Assembly (NCBI RefSeq): GCF_019923745.1
Contig: NZ_JAANOG010000001.1
Span: forward strand, 310,001 to 374,000
Origin: Aquirufa aurantiipilula
GTDB taxonomy: Bacteria > Bacteroidota > Bacteroidia > Cytophagales > Spirosomataceae
DNA length: 64,000 nt
Direction of reading: 5' to 3'
Shown here: positions 35,014-43,418 of the stretch, in pieces
Position numbering within the stretch: the stretch's first letter is position 1
Layout: every line of letters starts with the position of its first letter
Notes under the pieces: generated by a model
Databases searched by the model: none
What the model saw: only the letters and a program-made list of their open reading frames with translations
What the model was told of the DNA's origin: nothing
Made by a program: the position numbers and the translations under genes

Positions 35014-36096
35014 TTAGCTCAATAGGTATGATTCTAAATTTTGACATTCTTTTTGAATATCAAAATTTTGTATGCTCTCTCGCATCGAATTAAGAGAAAA
35101 TTGTTTTTCTAGTAATACACGTAATTCCATCGACAATATACTTGGTCGGAAATCCTGGCAGAGTATACCGTTATTTTCATTCACCATAAGGCTAGAACCT
35201 CCAGAATTGGTGGCTAAGACAGGAACTCCACAATAAATGGCCTCCATGGCAACTAAGCCCATACTCTCTTCTCTTGAGCAAGTTATGAAAGCATCTGCAC
35301 TTGCTAATTCTTTGTAATACTCTTGAGAACTAACATTATCCAAAAATTGGACATTAGTATATTTTCCTGTGAGAATTTGTCGGCGAATGACTTCTGCATA
35401 TCCATTATTAGCCCATTTCCCAAGCCAAATAAACTCATATTCATTGGCTGGAAAATTTTTACTGATAGAAAGGAATATATCAACTCCCTTTCGGTAGCAA
35501 ATAGTACCCGATGAAATAATTTTTTTCTTATCATTCTTGGTTTTACTGAAATCTAGTAAACATGTATCAATCCACTTTTTATTAATACCAGAATGTAAAA
35601 CAAAACTAATTTTGGGGAAAATTGGGGCAAAGAAATCCTGAACTAAATCAGAACACGACACCAAATAATCCACTTGTTCAAATAGCCTTTTGCAATCTTT
35701 AATTTCTAATTGTTCAAAATTGTATAAATACTCATGAACATGTAGGAAGGATTTTACCTTAAAATGATCTTTAAATTGTAATAGGAATGCATTCTGTATC
35801 GTGTTAATGTACCACACAGATGCATCAAATTCATTTTGAATAGTCTGAATACGATGAAGAATGACATCTTGACCAGCATGAAATTTAATCTTATCCCAAA
35901 TAGAAAATTGCGTATCTAAATAAAATACCTGAATATGAGGTGCTATTTGATCTATTAATGCACCATTCCTTTCTAAAAGAACTAAACCAATTTCAAATTT
36001 GCTAACATCTAGCTGATGAATAATATCAAATAAGACAATCTCTGCGCCAGTACGATGTAGATTACTAGAGAAGAATAATATTTTCTTTTTTGACAT
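35014..36096 (-). CDS. Glycosyltransferase family 4 (GT-B)
   Basis: This 360-residue GT4 enzyme begins KKILFFSSNLHRTGAEIVLF, matching the Gly-rich acceptor-side loop of GT4 enzymes. The C-terminal half has IISSGTICYRKGVDIFLSIS and AFITCSREESMGLVAMEAIY with the E-x7-E motif, followed by GVPVLATNSGGSSLMV. It lies on the minus strand, with its stop immediately next to that of the WecA-type gene. It is the second minus-strand GT4 in this locus. The donor and acceptor sugars are unknown. Confidence 0.87.
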   Translation of the reverse strand: MSKKKILFFSSNLHRTGAEIVLFDIIHQLDVSKFEIGLVLLERNGALIDQIAPHIQVFYLDTQFSIWDKIKFHAGQDVILHRIQTIQNEFDASVWYINTIQNAFLLQFKDHFKVKSFLHVHEYLYNFEQLEIKDCKRLFEQVDYLVSCSDLVQDFFAPIFPKISFVLHSGINKKWIDTCLLDFSKTKNDKKKIISSGTICYRKGVDIFLSISKNFPANEYEFIWLGKWANNGYAEVIRRQILTGKYTNVQFLDNVSSQEYYKELASADAFITCSREESMGLVAMEAIYCGVPVLATNSGGSSLMVNENNGILCQDFRPSILSMELRVLLEKQFSLNSMRESIQNFDIQKECQNLESYLLS

Positions 36097-36154
36097 TAAA
36101 CAAAATTAAAATGAGCTATTAGGAAGAAAAACTTCGACTACTGATCAAAATTAG

Positions 36155-36162
36155 TAATTTTG
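36155..36162 (+). promoter_or_regulatory. Bacteroidota -7 element for pheA
   Basis: TAATTTTG fits TAnnTTTG and lies 23 bases upstream of the pheA ATG. A TTCG 18 bases upstream of it is a weak -33 candidate. Confidence 0.4.
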
Positions 36163-36185
36163 GGTTGCATTGAAAATTATCCCGA

Positions 36186-37265
36186 ATGAAAAGCATACAA
36201 CAATTAAGAGAAAACATAGATACCATTGATGATTCTATATTAAAACTGCTCGTGGAGCGAATGGAATTTGTTGAAGAAATTGGTCGATTGAAAAGAGAAA
36301 ATAATACCGTTATTTATCATCCTGATAGAGAAAAGGAAATTGTTGATCGCTTGGCATCTAAATACACAGGGAAATTAAGCAAAGCAGCCATAGAAGCAAT
36401 ATTTTTAGAAATATTTGGCGTATCTAGAAATTTAGAACTACCGGAAATTATCTCATATTTAGGTCCAGAAGGAAGCTTTACGCATCAAGCAGCAGAAAGT
36501 AGATTCGGAGCAGTTGCAGATTATATTTCACTACCTTCCATTAAATCGGTATTTGATTCCGTAGAAACAGGTCGTGCTAAATATGGGGTTGTACCGATTG
36601 AGAATAATCAGGAGGGGATGGTGAAAGAAACAATGGATTTATTAAATGAAAGAAATTTATACATCATTTCAGAAATTATAATCCCAGTAAATTTTTGTTT
36701 AGCTTCTAAAGAAAATTCAATTCATCAAATTCAAAAAATCTATTCAAAAGATATCGCTTTCCAGCAATGTAAAGGGTTCCTTCAAGACTATTTTAATCAT
36801 AAGCCTGAGGATTTCTTTGTTCAAGTAGATTCTACTTCCAAGGCAGCAAAACTGGCTGTTGAGGATACAAAAGCTGCGGCATTATGCTCTCACATAGCTG
36901 CAAAGATTTATTCCTTACCTATATTATTTGATAATATTCAAGATAGTGAAGCGAATCAAACTCGTTTCTTTATTATATCTAAAGTAGAAAACTTAAAGAA
37001 AACGGATAAAGATAAAACAAGCTTAGCCATTAAATTAAAGCATGATGATAAGCCGGGTGCGCTATTATCGCTATTGAAAGACTTTGAAGATGTACAAATT
37101 AATCTTTTAAAGATTGAATCAAGGCCTCAGAAAGACACCCATGAGTTTAAATTCTGGTTCTTTATCGATATTGAGGGTAACAAATTGGATGAGAATGTTC
37201 AGCAAATACTAACTAAAAGAAAAGATGAAATTATCTTTTTAGGAAGTTATATGAATCTTTGCTAA
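36186..37265 (+). CDS. pheA: Bifunctional chorismate mutase / prephenate dehydratase
   Basis: This 359-residue P-protein makes phenylpyruvate from chorismate. An AroQ-type chorismate mutase helix bundle spans about 1-85 (QQLRENIDTIDDSILKLLVE). The prephenate dehydratase domain spans about 90-270 (YLGPEGSFTHQAA, then the catalytic-loop region ANQTRFFIIS). The C-terminal ACT domain carries PGALLSLLKDFE and the Phe-binding ESRPQ, so feedback inhibition by phenylalanine is expected. It stands alone on the plus strand, and its last 27 bp overlap the 3' end of ribF. Confidence 0.96.
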   Translation: MKSIQQLRENIDTIDDSILKLLVERMEFVEEIGRLKRENNTVIYHPDREKEIVDRLASKYTGKLSKAAIEAIFLEIFGVSRNLELPEIISYLGPEGSFTHQAAESRFGAVADYISLPSIKSVFDSVETGRAKYGVVPIENNQEGMVKETMDLLNERNLYIISEIIIPVNFCLASKENSIHQIQKIYSKDIAFQQCKGFLQDYFNHKPEDFFVQVDSTSKAAKLAVEDTKAAALCSHIAAKIYSLPILFDNIQDSEANQTRFFIISKVENLKKTDKDKTSLAIKLKHDDKPGALLSLLKDFEDVQINLLKIESRPQKDTHEFKFWFFIDIEGNKLDENVQQILTKRKDEIIFLGSYMNLC

Positions 37266-38186
37266 TTGGGACTTAGCAAATTGAACATCGGATGATATTT
37301 GCGAGATTAATTCTTGAAGAGAATTAAATTTTTTCTCTTCTCGAATTTTATCAACTAAATATAACTCAACCTCTTTTCCATAGATATCTTCTTGGAAATC
37401 AAATAGATGCGTTTCTATAGAAATATAGGCATCTTGAGTTAATGTGGGTCTTTTTCCAATGTTGGTAAGCCCTGAAACAAGTTGATCATTTACTTTCAAT
37501 ATACTGATGTAAACCCCTAAACCCGGTATCAATTTATCCGTATCATTTAATTCAATATTGGCAGTTGGAAAACCTAATTCCCTTCCTTTATGATTTCCAT
37601 GAATCACCTTACCTTGCAAGGAATATGACCTTCCAAGCATGGTATTAGCTTTGGAGATATTTCCTTGTATGACATATTCTTTAATAGTAGAAGAACTTAT
37701 AATTTCTTCATCTAATTTGGCTACCTCTATAGAATATGCTTGAATCTTCGAAGAATAATGCTCATTAACAAAATCAACAGAGCCTTTTCTTTGAAAGCCA
37801 AAGTGATTGTCATAGCCTAATACTAAATCACTTATTCCAAATTTGGTTAAAAGTATATCCTCAATAAAGCTTTCAGCTGGTAAATGGGCAATATAATGAT
37901 CAAACGGAATCATAAATAGGTAATCAATTCCTAATTTCTCAATCCATTCAATTTTTTCTATATCTGGACTTAATAAACTATTTTTTGAATCGTACTTGGG
38001 ATTAAAATAGGAGGAAGGGTGATTGCTGAAAGAAATTACAATGGAGGCAATACCTTTCAATTTGGCAATTTTAACACATTCTGTCAATACTTTAGCATGT
38101 CCTAAATGCACTCCATCGAACATTCCAATGGTAATTACGGAATGATAGATAAAAGGTAATTCAGGAAAATTATAAAAGTATTTCAT
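37239..38186 (-). CDS. ribF: Bifunctional riboflavin kinase / FAD synthetase
   Basis: RibF phosphorylates riboflavin to FMN and adenylates it to FAD. The protein of about 315 residues has the N-terminal nucleotidyltransferase domain with GMFDGVHLGHAKVL (from about residue 21) and ISSSTIKEYV. The C-terminal kinase domain has GNHKGRELGFPTANI and later TNIGKRPTL. I choose the ATG at 38186 (MKYFYNFPELPF), which overlaps the truB stop. The longer frame to 38243 would start well inside truB. It ends the minus-strand set ftsX / DUF3098 / uppP / truB / ribF. Confidence 0.95.
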   Translation of the reverse strand: MKYFYNFPELPFIYHSVITIGMFDGVHLGHAKVLTECVKIAKLKGIASIVISFSNHPSSYFNPKYDSKNSLLSPDIEKIEWIEKLGIDYLFMIPFDHYIAHLPAESFIEDILLTKFGISDLVLGYDNHFGFQRKGSVDFVNEHYSSKIQAYSIEVAKLDEEIISSSTIKEYVIQGNISKANTMLGRSYSLQGKVIHGNHKGRELGFPTANIELNDTDKLIPGLGVYISILKVNDQLVSGLTNIGKRPTLTQDAYISIETHLFDFQEDIYGKEVELYLVDKIREEKKFNSLQELISQISSDVQFAKSQLAKIHITS

Positions 38187-38859
38187 ATTGTTCTGCACTA
38201 AATTTCTCAATGGATTGCGCTTTATCAAGTGAGTAATCTCCAATTTTACTCCGCACTAATTCTTTTAAATAGGCTCCTGAATTTAAGAAATATCCAAAAT
38301 CTCTAACCATACTGCGAATGTAGGTTCCTTTTGAACATGAAATACTAAACTTAATTTCTGGAAATGAACTTGAGTCGATATCAAATTCGTAGACAGAGGC
38401 TTGCCTAATTTTGATTTCTACATCCTTTTCGGTTAATCCTTTTCTTGCCTGAACATATAATCGCTGTCCATTCTGTTTAATTGCTGAGTAAATAGGAGGG
38501 ACCTGCTCAATATCTCCGAAAAGGGAAAGTCTTGCTTCTTCTAATAATTCAGGTGTAATATGTTCTATTGGAAATTCTGCGTCAAAATCCGTTTCCAAGT
38601 CAATAGAGGGCGTTGTTTTACCCAACACGAAAGAACCTGTATATGTCTTTGGTAAAGATTGAAAGTATTCTATCTTTTTGGTGTATTTACCAACACAAAT
38701 AATCAATAAACCCGTAGCTAATGGATCAAGTGTACCTGCATGCCCAATTTTTTTGAACTTACCTAGGTTTCTAATCTTTCGAACAGCATCAAAAGAAGTC
38801 CAGGTTTTGGGCTTATCGATCAAATAAAATTTATCTTCTACGGGAGTTAATTCAACCAC
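38170..38859 (-). CDS. truB: tRNA pseudouridine(55) synthase TruB
   Basis: TruB makes pseudouridine 55 in the T loop of tRNAs. The 229-residue protein holds the catalytic Asp (D45) in GHAGTLDPLATGLL, preceded by the early KPKTWTSFDAVRKI segment, and later CSKGTYIRSMVRDFG. It lacks a long C-terminal PUA domain, as is usual for short TruB forms. The start codon is GTG at 38859, overlapping the uppP stop by 13 bp, with no ATG nearby, so translation is coupled. Confidence 0.95.
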   Translation of the reverse strand: MVELTPVEDKFYLIDKPKTWTSFDAVRKIRNLGKFKKIGHAGTLDPLATGLLIICVGKYTKKIEYFQSLPKTYTGSFVLGKTTPSIDLETDFDAEFPIEHITPELLEEARLSLFGDIEQVPPIYSAIKQNGQRLYVQARKGLTEKDVEIKIRQASVYEFDIDSSSFPEIKFSISCSKGTYIRSMVRDFGYFLNSGAYLKELVRSKIGDYSLDKAQSIEKFSAEQYEILL

Positions 38860-39635
38860 AAGTATATTGCTAAAAAGATACCAGCCAAAACTCGATAATA
38901 TCCAAAGAATTTAAAGCCAAATTGATTCACCAAATCCACCATCCATCGAATAGTTAATAGGGCAATGATAAAACTGATAAATGCTCCCAAAAGGAGAGCC
39001 ATGCTATTGGAAGGATTTAAAATGACATCTAGATCATGTCGGTAATCCAATAATTTTTTAGCACAAGCACCTAGTATGGTAGGGATTCCCAATAAAAATG
39101 AAAATTCGACGGCAGCACGATGATTTAAACCTACCAATCGCCCTCCTATGATGGAAGCTCCCGAACGAGATACTCCTGGTATCATAGCTAGACATTGATA
39201 TAAACCAATTTTAATAGACTGAGGGATTGACATATTGTCAATGTTATCATGTTGATGATCTTGATCTTTGACCCAATCATCAATTTTTATTAACAATAAT
39301 CCACCAACAAACCAGGATGCTGCTATAAACCAATAACCTTGAAATAATGATTCCAATAAATCATCCAATAAGACACCAAAAATGGCTGCAGGAATAAAAG
39401 AGGCAATGATGTATTTATAAACCTTAAATGATTGAAATAAACGTTTGAAATATAAAAATGGTACAGCTGCAATAGCCCCTAATTGAATAAAAACAGTGAA
39501 AAAATTTAGGTACTTGGAGGATTCTATTCCTAATAATTTTTCAGTAACTATAATGTGGGCAGTAGAAGAAATAGGTAAAAATTCACTTAATCCCTCCACA
39601 ATCCCCAACACAATGGCTTCAAAAAATTGATTCAT
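38847..39635 (-). CDS. uppP: Undecaprenyl-diphosphatase (UppP/BacA)
   Basis: UppP recycles undecaprenyl diphosphate to the monophosphate, the lipid carrier for peptidoglycan and surface polysaccharide. The 262-residue polytopic protein has the two catalytic signatures GLSEFLPISSTAHIIV (15-30) and PGVSRSGASIIGGRLVG (about 154-170). Overexpression of this family confers bacitracin resistance in other bacteria. It touches DUF3098 at its start codon and overlaps truB at its end. Confidence 0.97.
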   Translation of the reverse strand: MNQFFEAIVLGIVEGLSEFLPISSTAHIIVTEKLLGIESSKYLNFFTVFIQLGAIAAVPFLYFKRLFQSFKVYKYIIASFIPAAIFGVLLDDLLESLFQGYWFIAASWFVGGLLLIKIDDWVKDQDHQHDNIDNMSIPQSIKIGLYQCLAMIPGVSRSGASIIGGRLVGLNHRAAVEFSFLLGIPTILGACAKKLLDYRHDLDVILNPSNSMALLLGAFISFIIALLTIRWMVDLVNQFGFKFFGYYRVLAGIFLAIYLWLN

Positions 39636-39847
39636 TATTTCTTTATTTTAAATAAGGAAAAAATGGGAAGAATAACTCCTATTAATACTAAAATAGGGCC
39701 TAATGTAATCCCCAAAAATCCGAAACCAAAAGGCTCTTTATCTAAGGTCATTACAAAAAAACCAATCATCATGATACATAATCCTGCTATTAAAATCATG
39801 ATATCTTTTCTGTCCAAGGGAAAATTGGAATTATTCGGATTTGCCAT
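39635..39847 (-). CDS. DUF3098 small membrane protein
   Basis: This 70-residue protein has two hydrophobic helices (about 15-34 and 44-66) joined by a short loop with KEPFGFGFLGITLGPI. The sequence fits the DUF3098 family, a Bacteroidota-specific membrane protein usually found between ftsX and uppP. Its stop overlaps the uppP ATG, and it is separated from ftsX by one base. The conserved synteny suggests a role in division or envelope growth, but none is proven. Confidence 0.88.
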   Translation of the reverse strand: MANPNNSNFPLDRKDIMILIAGLCIMMIGFFVMTLDKEPFGFGFLGITLGPILVLIGVILPIFSLFKIKK

Positions 39848-39848
39848 A

Positions 39849-40733
39849 TTAAAATAAGTTTGTGTGCTGAATCTTTAAATAACGATTCAATGAGAAATAA
39901 GTAGAAATAACACTAAATAGGGAAGAACTAATAACTGCCAACGCGAATAATTTAAATTGATTATTCACATCAAAGAACAAGAAACTCGTTTCCGGAAGAC
40001 TTTGAATGAAATAATAAAATACCCCATTTGAAATTAAATAGCCAAGACCTCCGCCTAATAAACCTAAAACCAATGAATTCAATAAATATGGTTTTCTAAT
40101 AAAAGCATTGGTAGATCCAAGTAATTGCATCGTCTTAATCAAAACTCGATTACTATGAATATTTAAACGAATGTAATTGGACAATTGTAGGTAGATAAAT
40201 GCACTTAATAAAACAATAAATACTAAAATTATCCATCCTACATGCTTGATTTTTGATAAAAAGGAATCCAAAAATGCATTTGGATAAGTTATTTCATAAA
40301 CCCCTGGGAATGCTTTTAATTCTTCGGCGATTTTTTCAAAGGATTTACCCGATTTATGCTCATCACTGATGCTTAATACGAACAGATTTTTAAATGGATT
40401 ATCTTCACCTAAAAGATCTTGATAATTTTCATGACTAGACTTTAAAAAATCGGCAGCTATTTTATCTTTAGAGACAAAGGATATTTCTTTTTTTGTTCCT
40501 AAGGTCTGTATATAAGGCTTTTTGCTAAGTAGTTTATACGATTCGATTAATTGCTGACTTGTCAAAGAGTCCTCCATGTAGACATACATTTTCATCTGAG
40601 ATTTAATGTCGTCACCCCATGACTTTATTCCAACAAACAATTGAAAGAATACGCAAATAATAAAGGCCAAACTAGAAATGGAGAAAATCAACAAAACGTT
40701 GGTTGAACTCGGCTTAGCTTTTGAATATTTCAT
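39849..40733 (-). CDS. ftsX: Cell division protein FtsX (ABC permease-like)
   Basis: FtsX works with the ATPase FtsE at the division site to activate peptidoglycan hydrolases. The 294-residue protein has an N-terminal helix (about 14-33), an extracytoplasmic domain (about 35-160), and three C-terminal helices, the FtsX fold. The segments ISFVSKDKIAADFLKSS and LGSTNAFIRKPYLLNSLVLG support it. The start overlaps the upstream nuclease gene stop by 4 bp. FtsE is not encoded next to it; LolD at 9.4 kb is a related ATPase, but a functional link is speculative. Confidence 0.92.
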   Translation of the reverse strand: MKYSKAKPSSTNVLLIFSISSLAFIICVFFQLFVGIKSWGDDIKSQMKMYVYMEDSLTSQQLIESYKLLSKKPYIQTLGTKKEISFVSKDKIAADFLKSSHENYQDLLGEDNPFKNLFVLSISDEHKSGKSFEKIAEELKAFPGVYEITYPNAFLDSFLSKIKHVGWIILVFIVLLSAFIYLQLSNYIRLNIHSNRVLIKTMQLLGSTNAFIRKPYLLNSLVLGLLGGGLGYLISNGVFYYFIQSLPETSFLFFDVNNQFKLFALAVISSSLFSVISTYFSLNRYLKIQHTNLF

Positions 40734-41320
40734 TTTTGTTTATTTAATACTTCTATTTGATCTCTTAATCTGGCAGCTTCTTCATAATTCTCTTCCAAAA
40801 GTGCTTTTTGAAGCAAATCTTCTAATTCTGGCAGGGTTATGGTACTTGGTTGATAAACAGGAATATCCACAGAAAAAGACAAATCATCCTCTGCTTCTTC
40901 CTCTTCTTCATCTGGAATACAAATTGACTTCAATAAGCTTTCCTTGATATAGATGTTTTTTTGAGCCCTTAGTGCTAATGCAATGGAATCACTGGGTCTA
41001 GCATCCATTTCAATCACAGCTCCATCCTGAAAAAATTCGATTTTGGCATAAAATATGCCTTCTTTGAAATCGGTAATTAACACACGATTTAAATCCAAAT
41101 TAGATTTTTCGATTACTTGAATAAATAAATCGTGTGTTAAAGGTCTACTTGTTTGAATTTGCTCCAAATAGACAGATATAGCTTGAGCTTCTTGATTTCC
41201 AATAACTATAGGAAACCTAAGGTTAGGATGATCTTCTGATTGCAATAGGAGAATAAAAGAACTTGCTCCAACCGAACTAGGAGATACAGAAACTATACTT
41301 AATTTTAAATAATCGTTCAA
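40730..41320 (-). CDS. Bifunctional nuclease (BFN/DUF151) with C-terminal UVR motif
   Basis: This 196-residue protein has the DUF151 domain over about 1-135 (FPIVIGNQEAQAISVYLEQI; DARPSDSIALALRAQKNIYI), a family with reported DNase and RNase activity in plants. The C-terminal 30 residues (LEDLLQKALLEENYEEAARL) match the UVR motif of UvrB/UvrC, a protein-interaction helix pair. The combination occurs in Bacteroidota and Chlorobi homologues. The start is TTG at 41320, with an in-frame stop four codons upstream and no ATG. It is coupled to ftsX by a 4-bp overlap. Confidence 0.88.
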   Translation of the reverse strand: MNDYLKLSIVSVSPSSVGASSFILLLQSEDHPNLRFPIVIGNQEAQAISVYLEQIQTSRPLTHDLFIQVIEKSNLDLNRVLITDFKEGIFYAKIEFFQDGAVIEMDARPSDSIALALRAQKNIYIKESLLKSICIPDEEEEEAEDDLSFSVDIPVYQPSTITLPELEDLLQKALLEENYEEAARLRDQIEVLNKQK

Positions 41321-41337
41321 GGCTACATTTTAAAAAA

Positions 41338-41345
41338 CAAATGTA
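41338..41345 (-). promoter_or_regulatory. Bacteroidota -7 element for the nuclease/ftsX operon
   Basis: The minus strand reads TACATTTG, an exact TAnnTTTG match 17 bases upstream of the TTG start at 41320. The short distance implies a leader of only about ten bases. A clear -33 element is not visible. Confidence 0.4.
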
Positions 41346-41363
41346 TCAAAAAATGGCCTAAAA

Positions 41364-42320
41364 TTAATGGCTTTTAAGCTTATTTAACAATCGAGGAAGC
41401 ACATCAAATACATCTCCAACAATTCCATAATCAGCATGTTTGAAGAATGGGGCTTCTGGGTCATTATTAATCACAACAATTTTTCTAGACCCATTTACAC
41501 CTGCTAAATGTTGTATTGCACCAGAAATACCACAAGCGATATACAATTTAGGAGCAATTTTTACACCCGTTTGACCAACATGTTCGTGGTGAGGTCTCCA
41601 ATTTAAATCCGAAACTGGTTTAGAACAAGCTGTTGCAGCACCAATTTCTTTTGCTAAATCTTCTACTATTCCCCAATTTGAAGGATCTTTAAATCCTCTA
41701 CCCGCCCCAACGACAATAGCTGCATCTGGTAATGGAATCGAACCTGTTAATGGATGATTCTCAATCAATTTGTTTTGACTATCTATACCTAAAGTAATTT
41801 CAGATTGTGAAACGGAAGAATTACTCGTATTATTGGTAAAATCAATGGCAAAAGACTTACTAAAAGCCCCAATAAATGCATCTCCTTTAATTTCTGTTGT
41901 TAACGTAGCTTTTCCAGAAAATATTGACTTAGTAAAATGAACGGCTGAGTCAGCACTTTCTATTTTTAGTACATTCGCTATTAGAGGAAGTGACAATTTA
42001 TTCGCAATAAATGAGGCAATGGTATCCATTAAAAGCGATTTCACATAAAAGAATTGACTAATTTCTTTTTGTTGAATATCAGCCAACAAAGAACTAAATA
42101 CTTGACTATGATTCGCTAAATCAGGAATCTTAATGTGGGTATATTGGACTACGGAAGCATATTCTTTCAATTGCTCAGAATTGACTGGTTCAAAACCAAA
42201 GACATACATATTGTCTAAGTTATTTTTACTGAGCCAGTTAGTCGCCAATACTAATAAGCGCTGAGAACTTTCTGAGATTTGACCACTTTTACCATCAATA
42301 AATACAGCTATATTTTTCAT
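41364..42320 (-). CDS. etfA: Electron transfer flavoprotein alpha subunit
   Basis: EtfA binds FAD and passes electrons from acyl-CoA dehydrogenases to ETF:quinone oxidoreductase. The 318-residue protein has the alternative-ETF N-terminal domain and the C-terminal FAD domain with VVGAGRGFKDPSNWGIVEDL and HVGQTGVKIAPKLYIACGIS, followed by GSRKIVVINNDPEAPFFKHA. All conserved contacts for FAD seem present. It follows etfB by one base on the same strand. Confidence 0.96.
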   Translation of the reverse strand: MKNIAVFIDGKSGQISESSQRLLVLATNWLSKNNLDNMYVFGFEPVNSEQLKEYASVVQYTHIKIPDLANHSQVFSSLLADIQQKEISQFFYVKSLLMDTIASFIANKLSLPLIANVLKIESADSAVHFTKSIFSGKATLTTEIKGDAFIGAFSKSFAIDFTNNTSNSSVSQSEITLGIDSQNKLIENHPLTGSIPLPDAAIVVGAGRGFKDPSNWGIVEDLAKEIGAATACSKPVSDLNWRPHHEHVGQTGVKIAPKLYIACGISGAIQHLAGVNGSRKIVVINNDPEAPFFKHADYGIVGDVFDVLPRLLNKLKSH

Positions 42321-42321
42321 C

Positions 42322-43053
42322 TTAGATCAGGTTTTCACTTTTCAAAATATCAATTAAAGATTCAGCGTTTTCAACGGGAATCATTTTTTGTAAACGTTCT
42401 GTTTCCACCACGTGAGCCGTGATTTGACTTTCAAATTTTTCCTTGCTAGGAGCAATCACAGCAATTTCTTTCGTTCTCGCCGTCATGATACCACGCATAG
42501 AAGGAATTTTCCATTCTGCAATGGGTTCTTGACAACCTAATACAGCGGGTAGGGTAGAACTTACTTTTGATTTACCTAAATCCGTTTCAATTTCTAGGAT
42601 TAATTTGCCTCCATCATAATCAGCATGCATCACTGGAGAAAAATGATTAAATCCTAAACCATGAGCAACAAGTGCATGTACAATTCCACTATTGTAATCA
42701 ATAGCTTCTTTTCCCATCATGATTAAATCAAAGGACTTATCATATGCATATTGAATAATCTCTTGAGCAACTTGGTAGGAATCAACGGCTACAGTATCAA
42801 TTCGAACAGCACTATCTGCACCTAATGCCAAACATTTCCTAATCAATGCTTCAGAATCAGCTGTTCCAACGTGCAAAACCACCAATTCTGCCTGAGTTTG
42901 TTCTTTAATTTCAATTGCTCTGGATAAAGCATAGTCGTCATAGGGCCCAACAATAAATGTTAGTCCTTCTGAATTTATACGGGTATTTGATGAATCTAGT
43001 GTAATTTTGGATGTCGTATCGGGTACTACCGATATGCAAACTAAGATTTTCAT
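42322..43053 (-). CDS. etfB: Electron transfer flavoprotein beta subunit
   Basis: EtfB pairs with EtfA and binds AMP. The 243-residue protein starts MKILVCISVVPDTTSK, has NPYD-like VGPYDDYALSRAIEI, the ADP-binding region LALGADSAVRIDT and the recognition-loop area near the C-terminus (IPSMRGIMTARTKEIAVIAP). A perfect 14-bp palindrome lies 19-32 bases upstream of its ATG and may be an operator for a fatty-acid regulator. Confidence 0.96.
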   Translation of the reverse strand: MKILVCISVVPDTTSKITLDSSNTRINSEGLTFIVGPYDDYALSRAIEIKEQTQAELVVLHVGTADSEALIRKCLALGADSAVRIDTVAVDSYQVAQEIIQYAYDKSFDLIMMGKEAIDYNSGIVHALVAHGLGFNHFSPVMHADYDGGKLILEIETDLGKSKVSSTLPAVLGCQEPIAEWKIPSMRGIMTARTKEIAVIAPSKEKFESQITAHVVETERLQKMIPVENAESLIDILKSENLI

Positions 43054-43071
43054 AGGCGATTAAATAAAAAT

Positions 43072-43085
43072 GTATGCAAGCATAC
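43072..43085. promoter_or_regulatory. Perfect palindrome upstream of etfBA (candidate operator)
   Basis: GTATGC-AA-GCATAC is a 14-bp dyad with six-base arms, placed in the 56-bp divergent gap between etfB and the TPR gene. On the etfB strand it overlaps TACATTTT, which differs by one base from the TAnnTTTG -7 element. This is the position of a repressor operator. TetR-family regulators such as FadR control etfBA in Bacillus; which regulator would act here is unknown. Confidence 0.45.
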
Positions 43086-43109
43086 TAATTTGTTTTTAAA
43101 ATTACAAAA

Positions 43110-43418
43110 ATGGAGCGTAAAGAATTTATAAAAAACGAAATAAAGCAGGAGCCAGAGAATCCTTTTAACTATTATTTATTAGCTCTTGAATTAAAGAAAG
43201 AGGGTGATGTAGATAGTTCGATAGAAACATTCAATCTGTTAGTCGTTAACTTTCCGAATTATATAGCCACGTATTATAGCTTTGCCGACTATCTATTAGA
43301 ATTAGGAAAAGACGACAAAGCGAAAGAAATCTTGGATACAGGAATAGAAAGAGCAGAAGCTTCAGGTTCGACTAAAGCTCTCCATGAATTAAAACAATTA
43401 TTGGAATTAAATTTTTAG
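43110..43418 (+). CDS. Small TPR protein
   Basis: This 102-residue cytoplasmic protein is composed of two to three tetratricopeptide repeats ([20 protein letters not shown], then [20 protein letters not shown]). It has no signal peptide. It is transcribed divergently from etfBA and converges on parE with a 4-bp overlap of stop codons. It probably mediates protein-protein contacts; the partner is unknown. Confidence 0.8.
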   Translation: MERKEFIKNEIKQEPENPFNYYLLALELKKEGDVDSSIETFNLLVVNFPNYIATYYSFADYLLELGKDDKAKEILDTGIERAEASGSTKALHELKQLLELNF

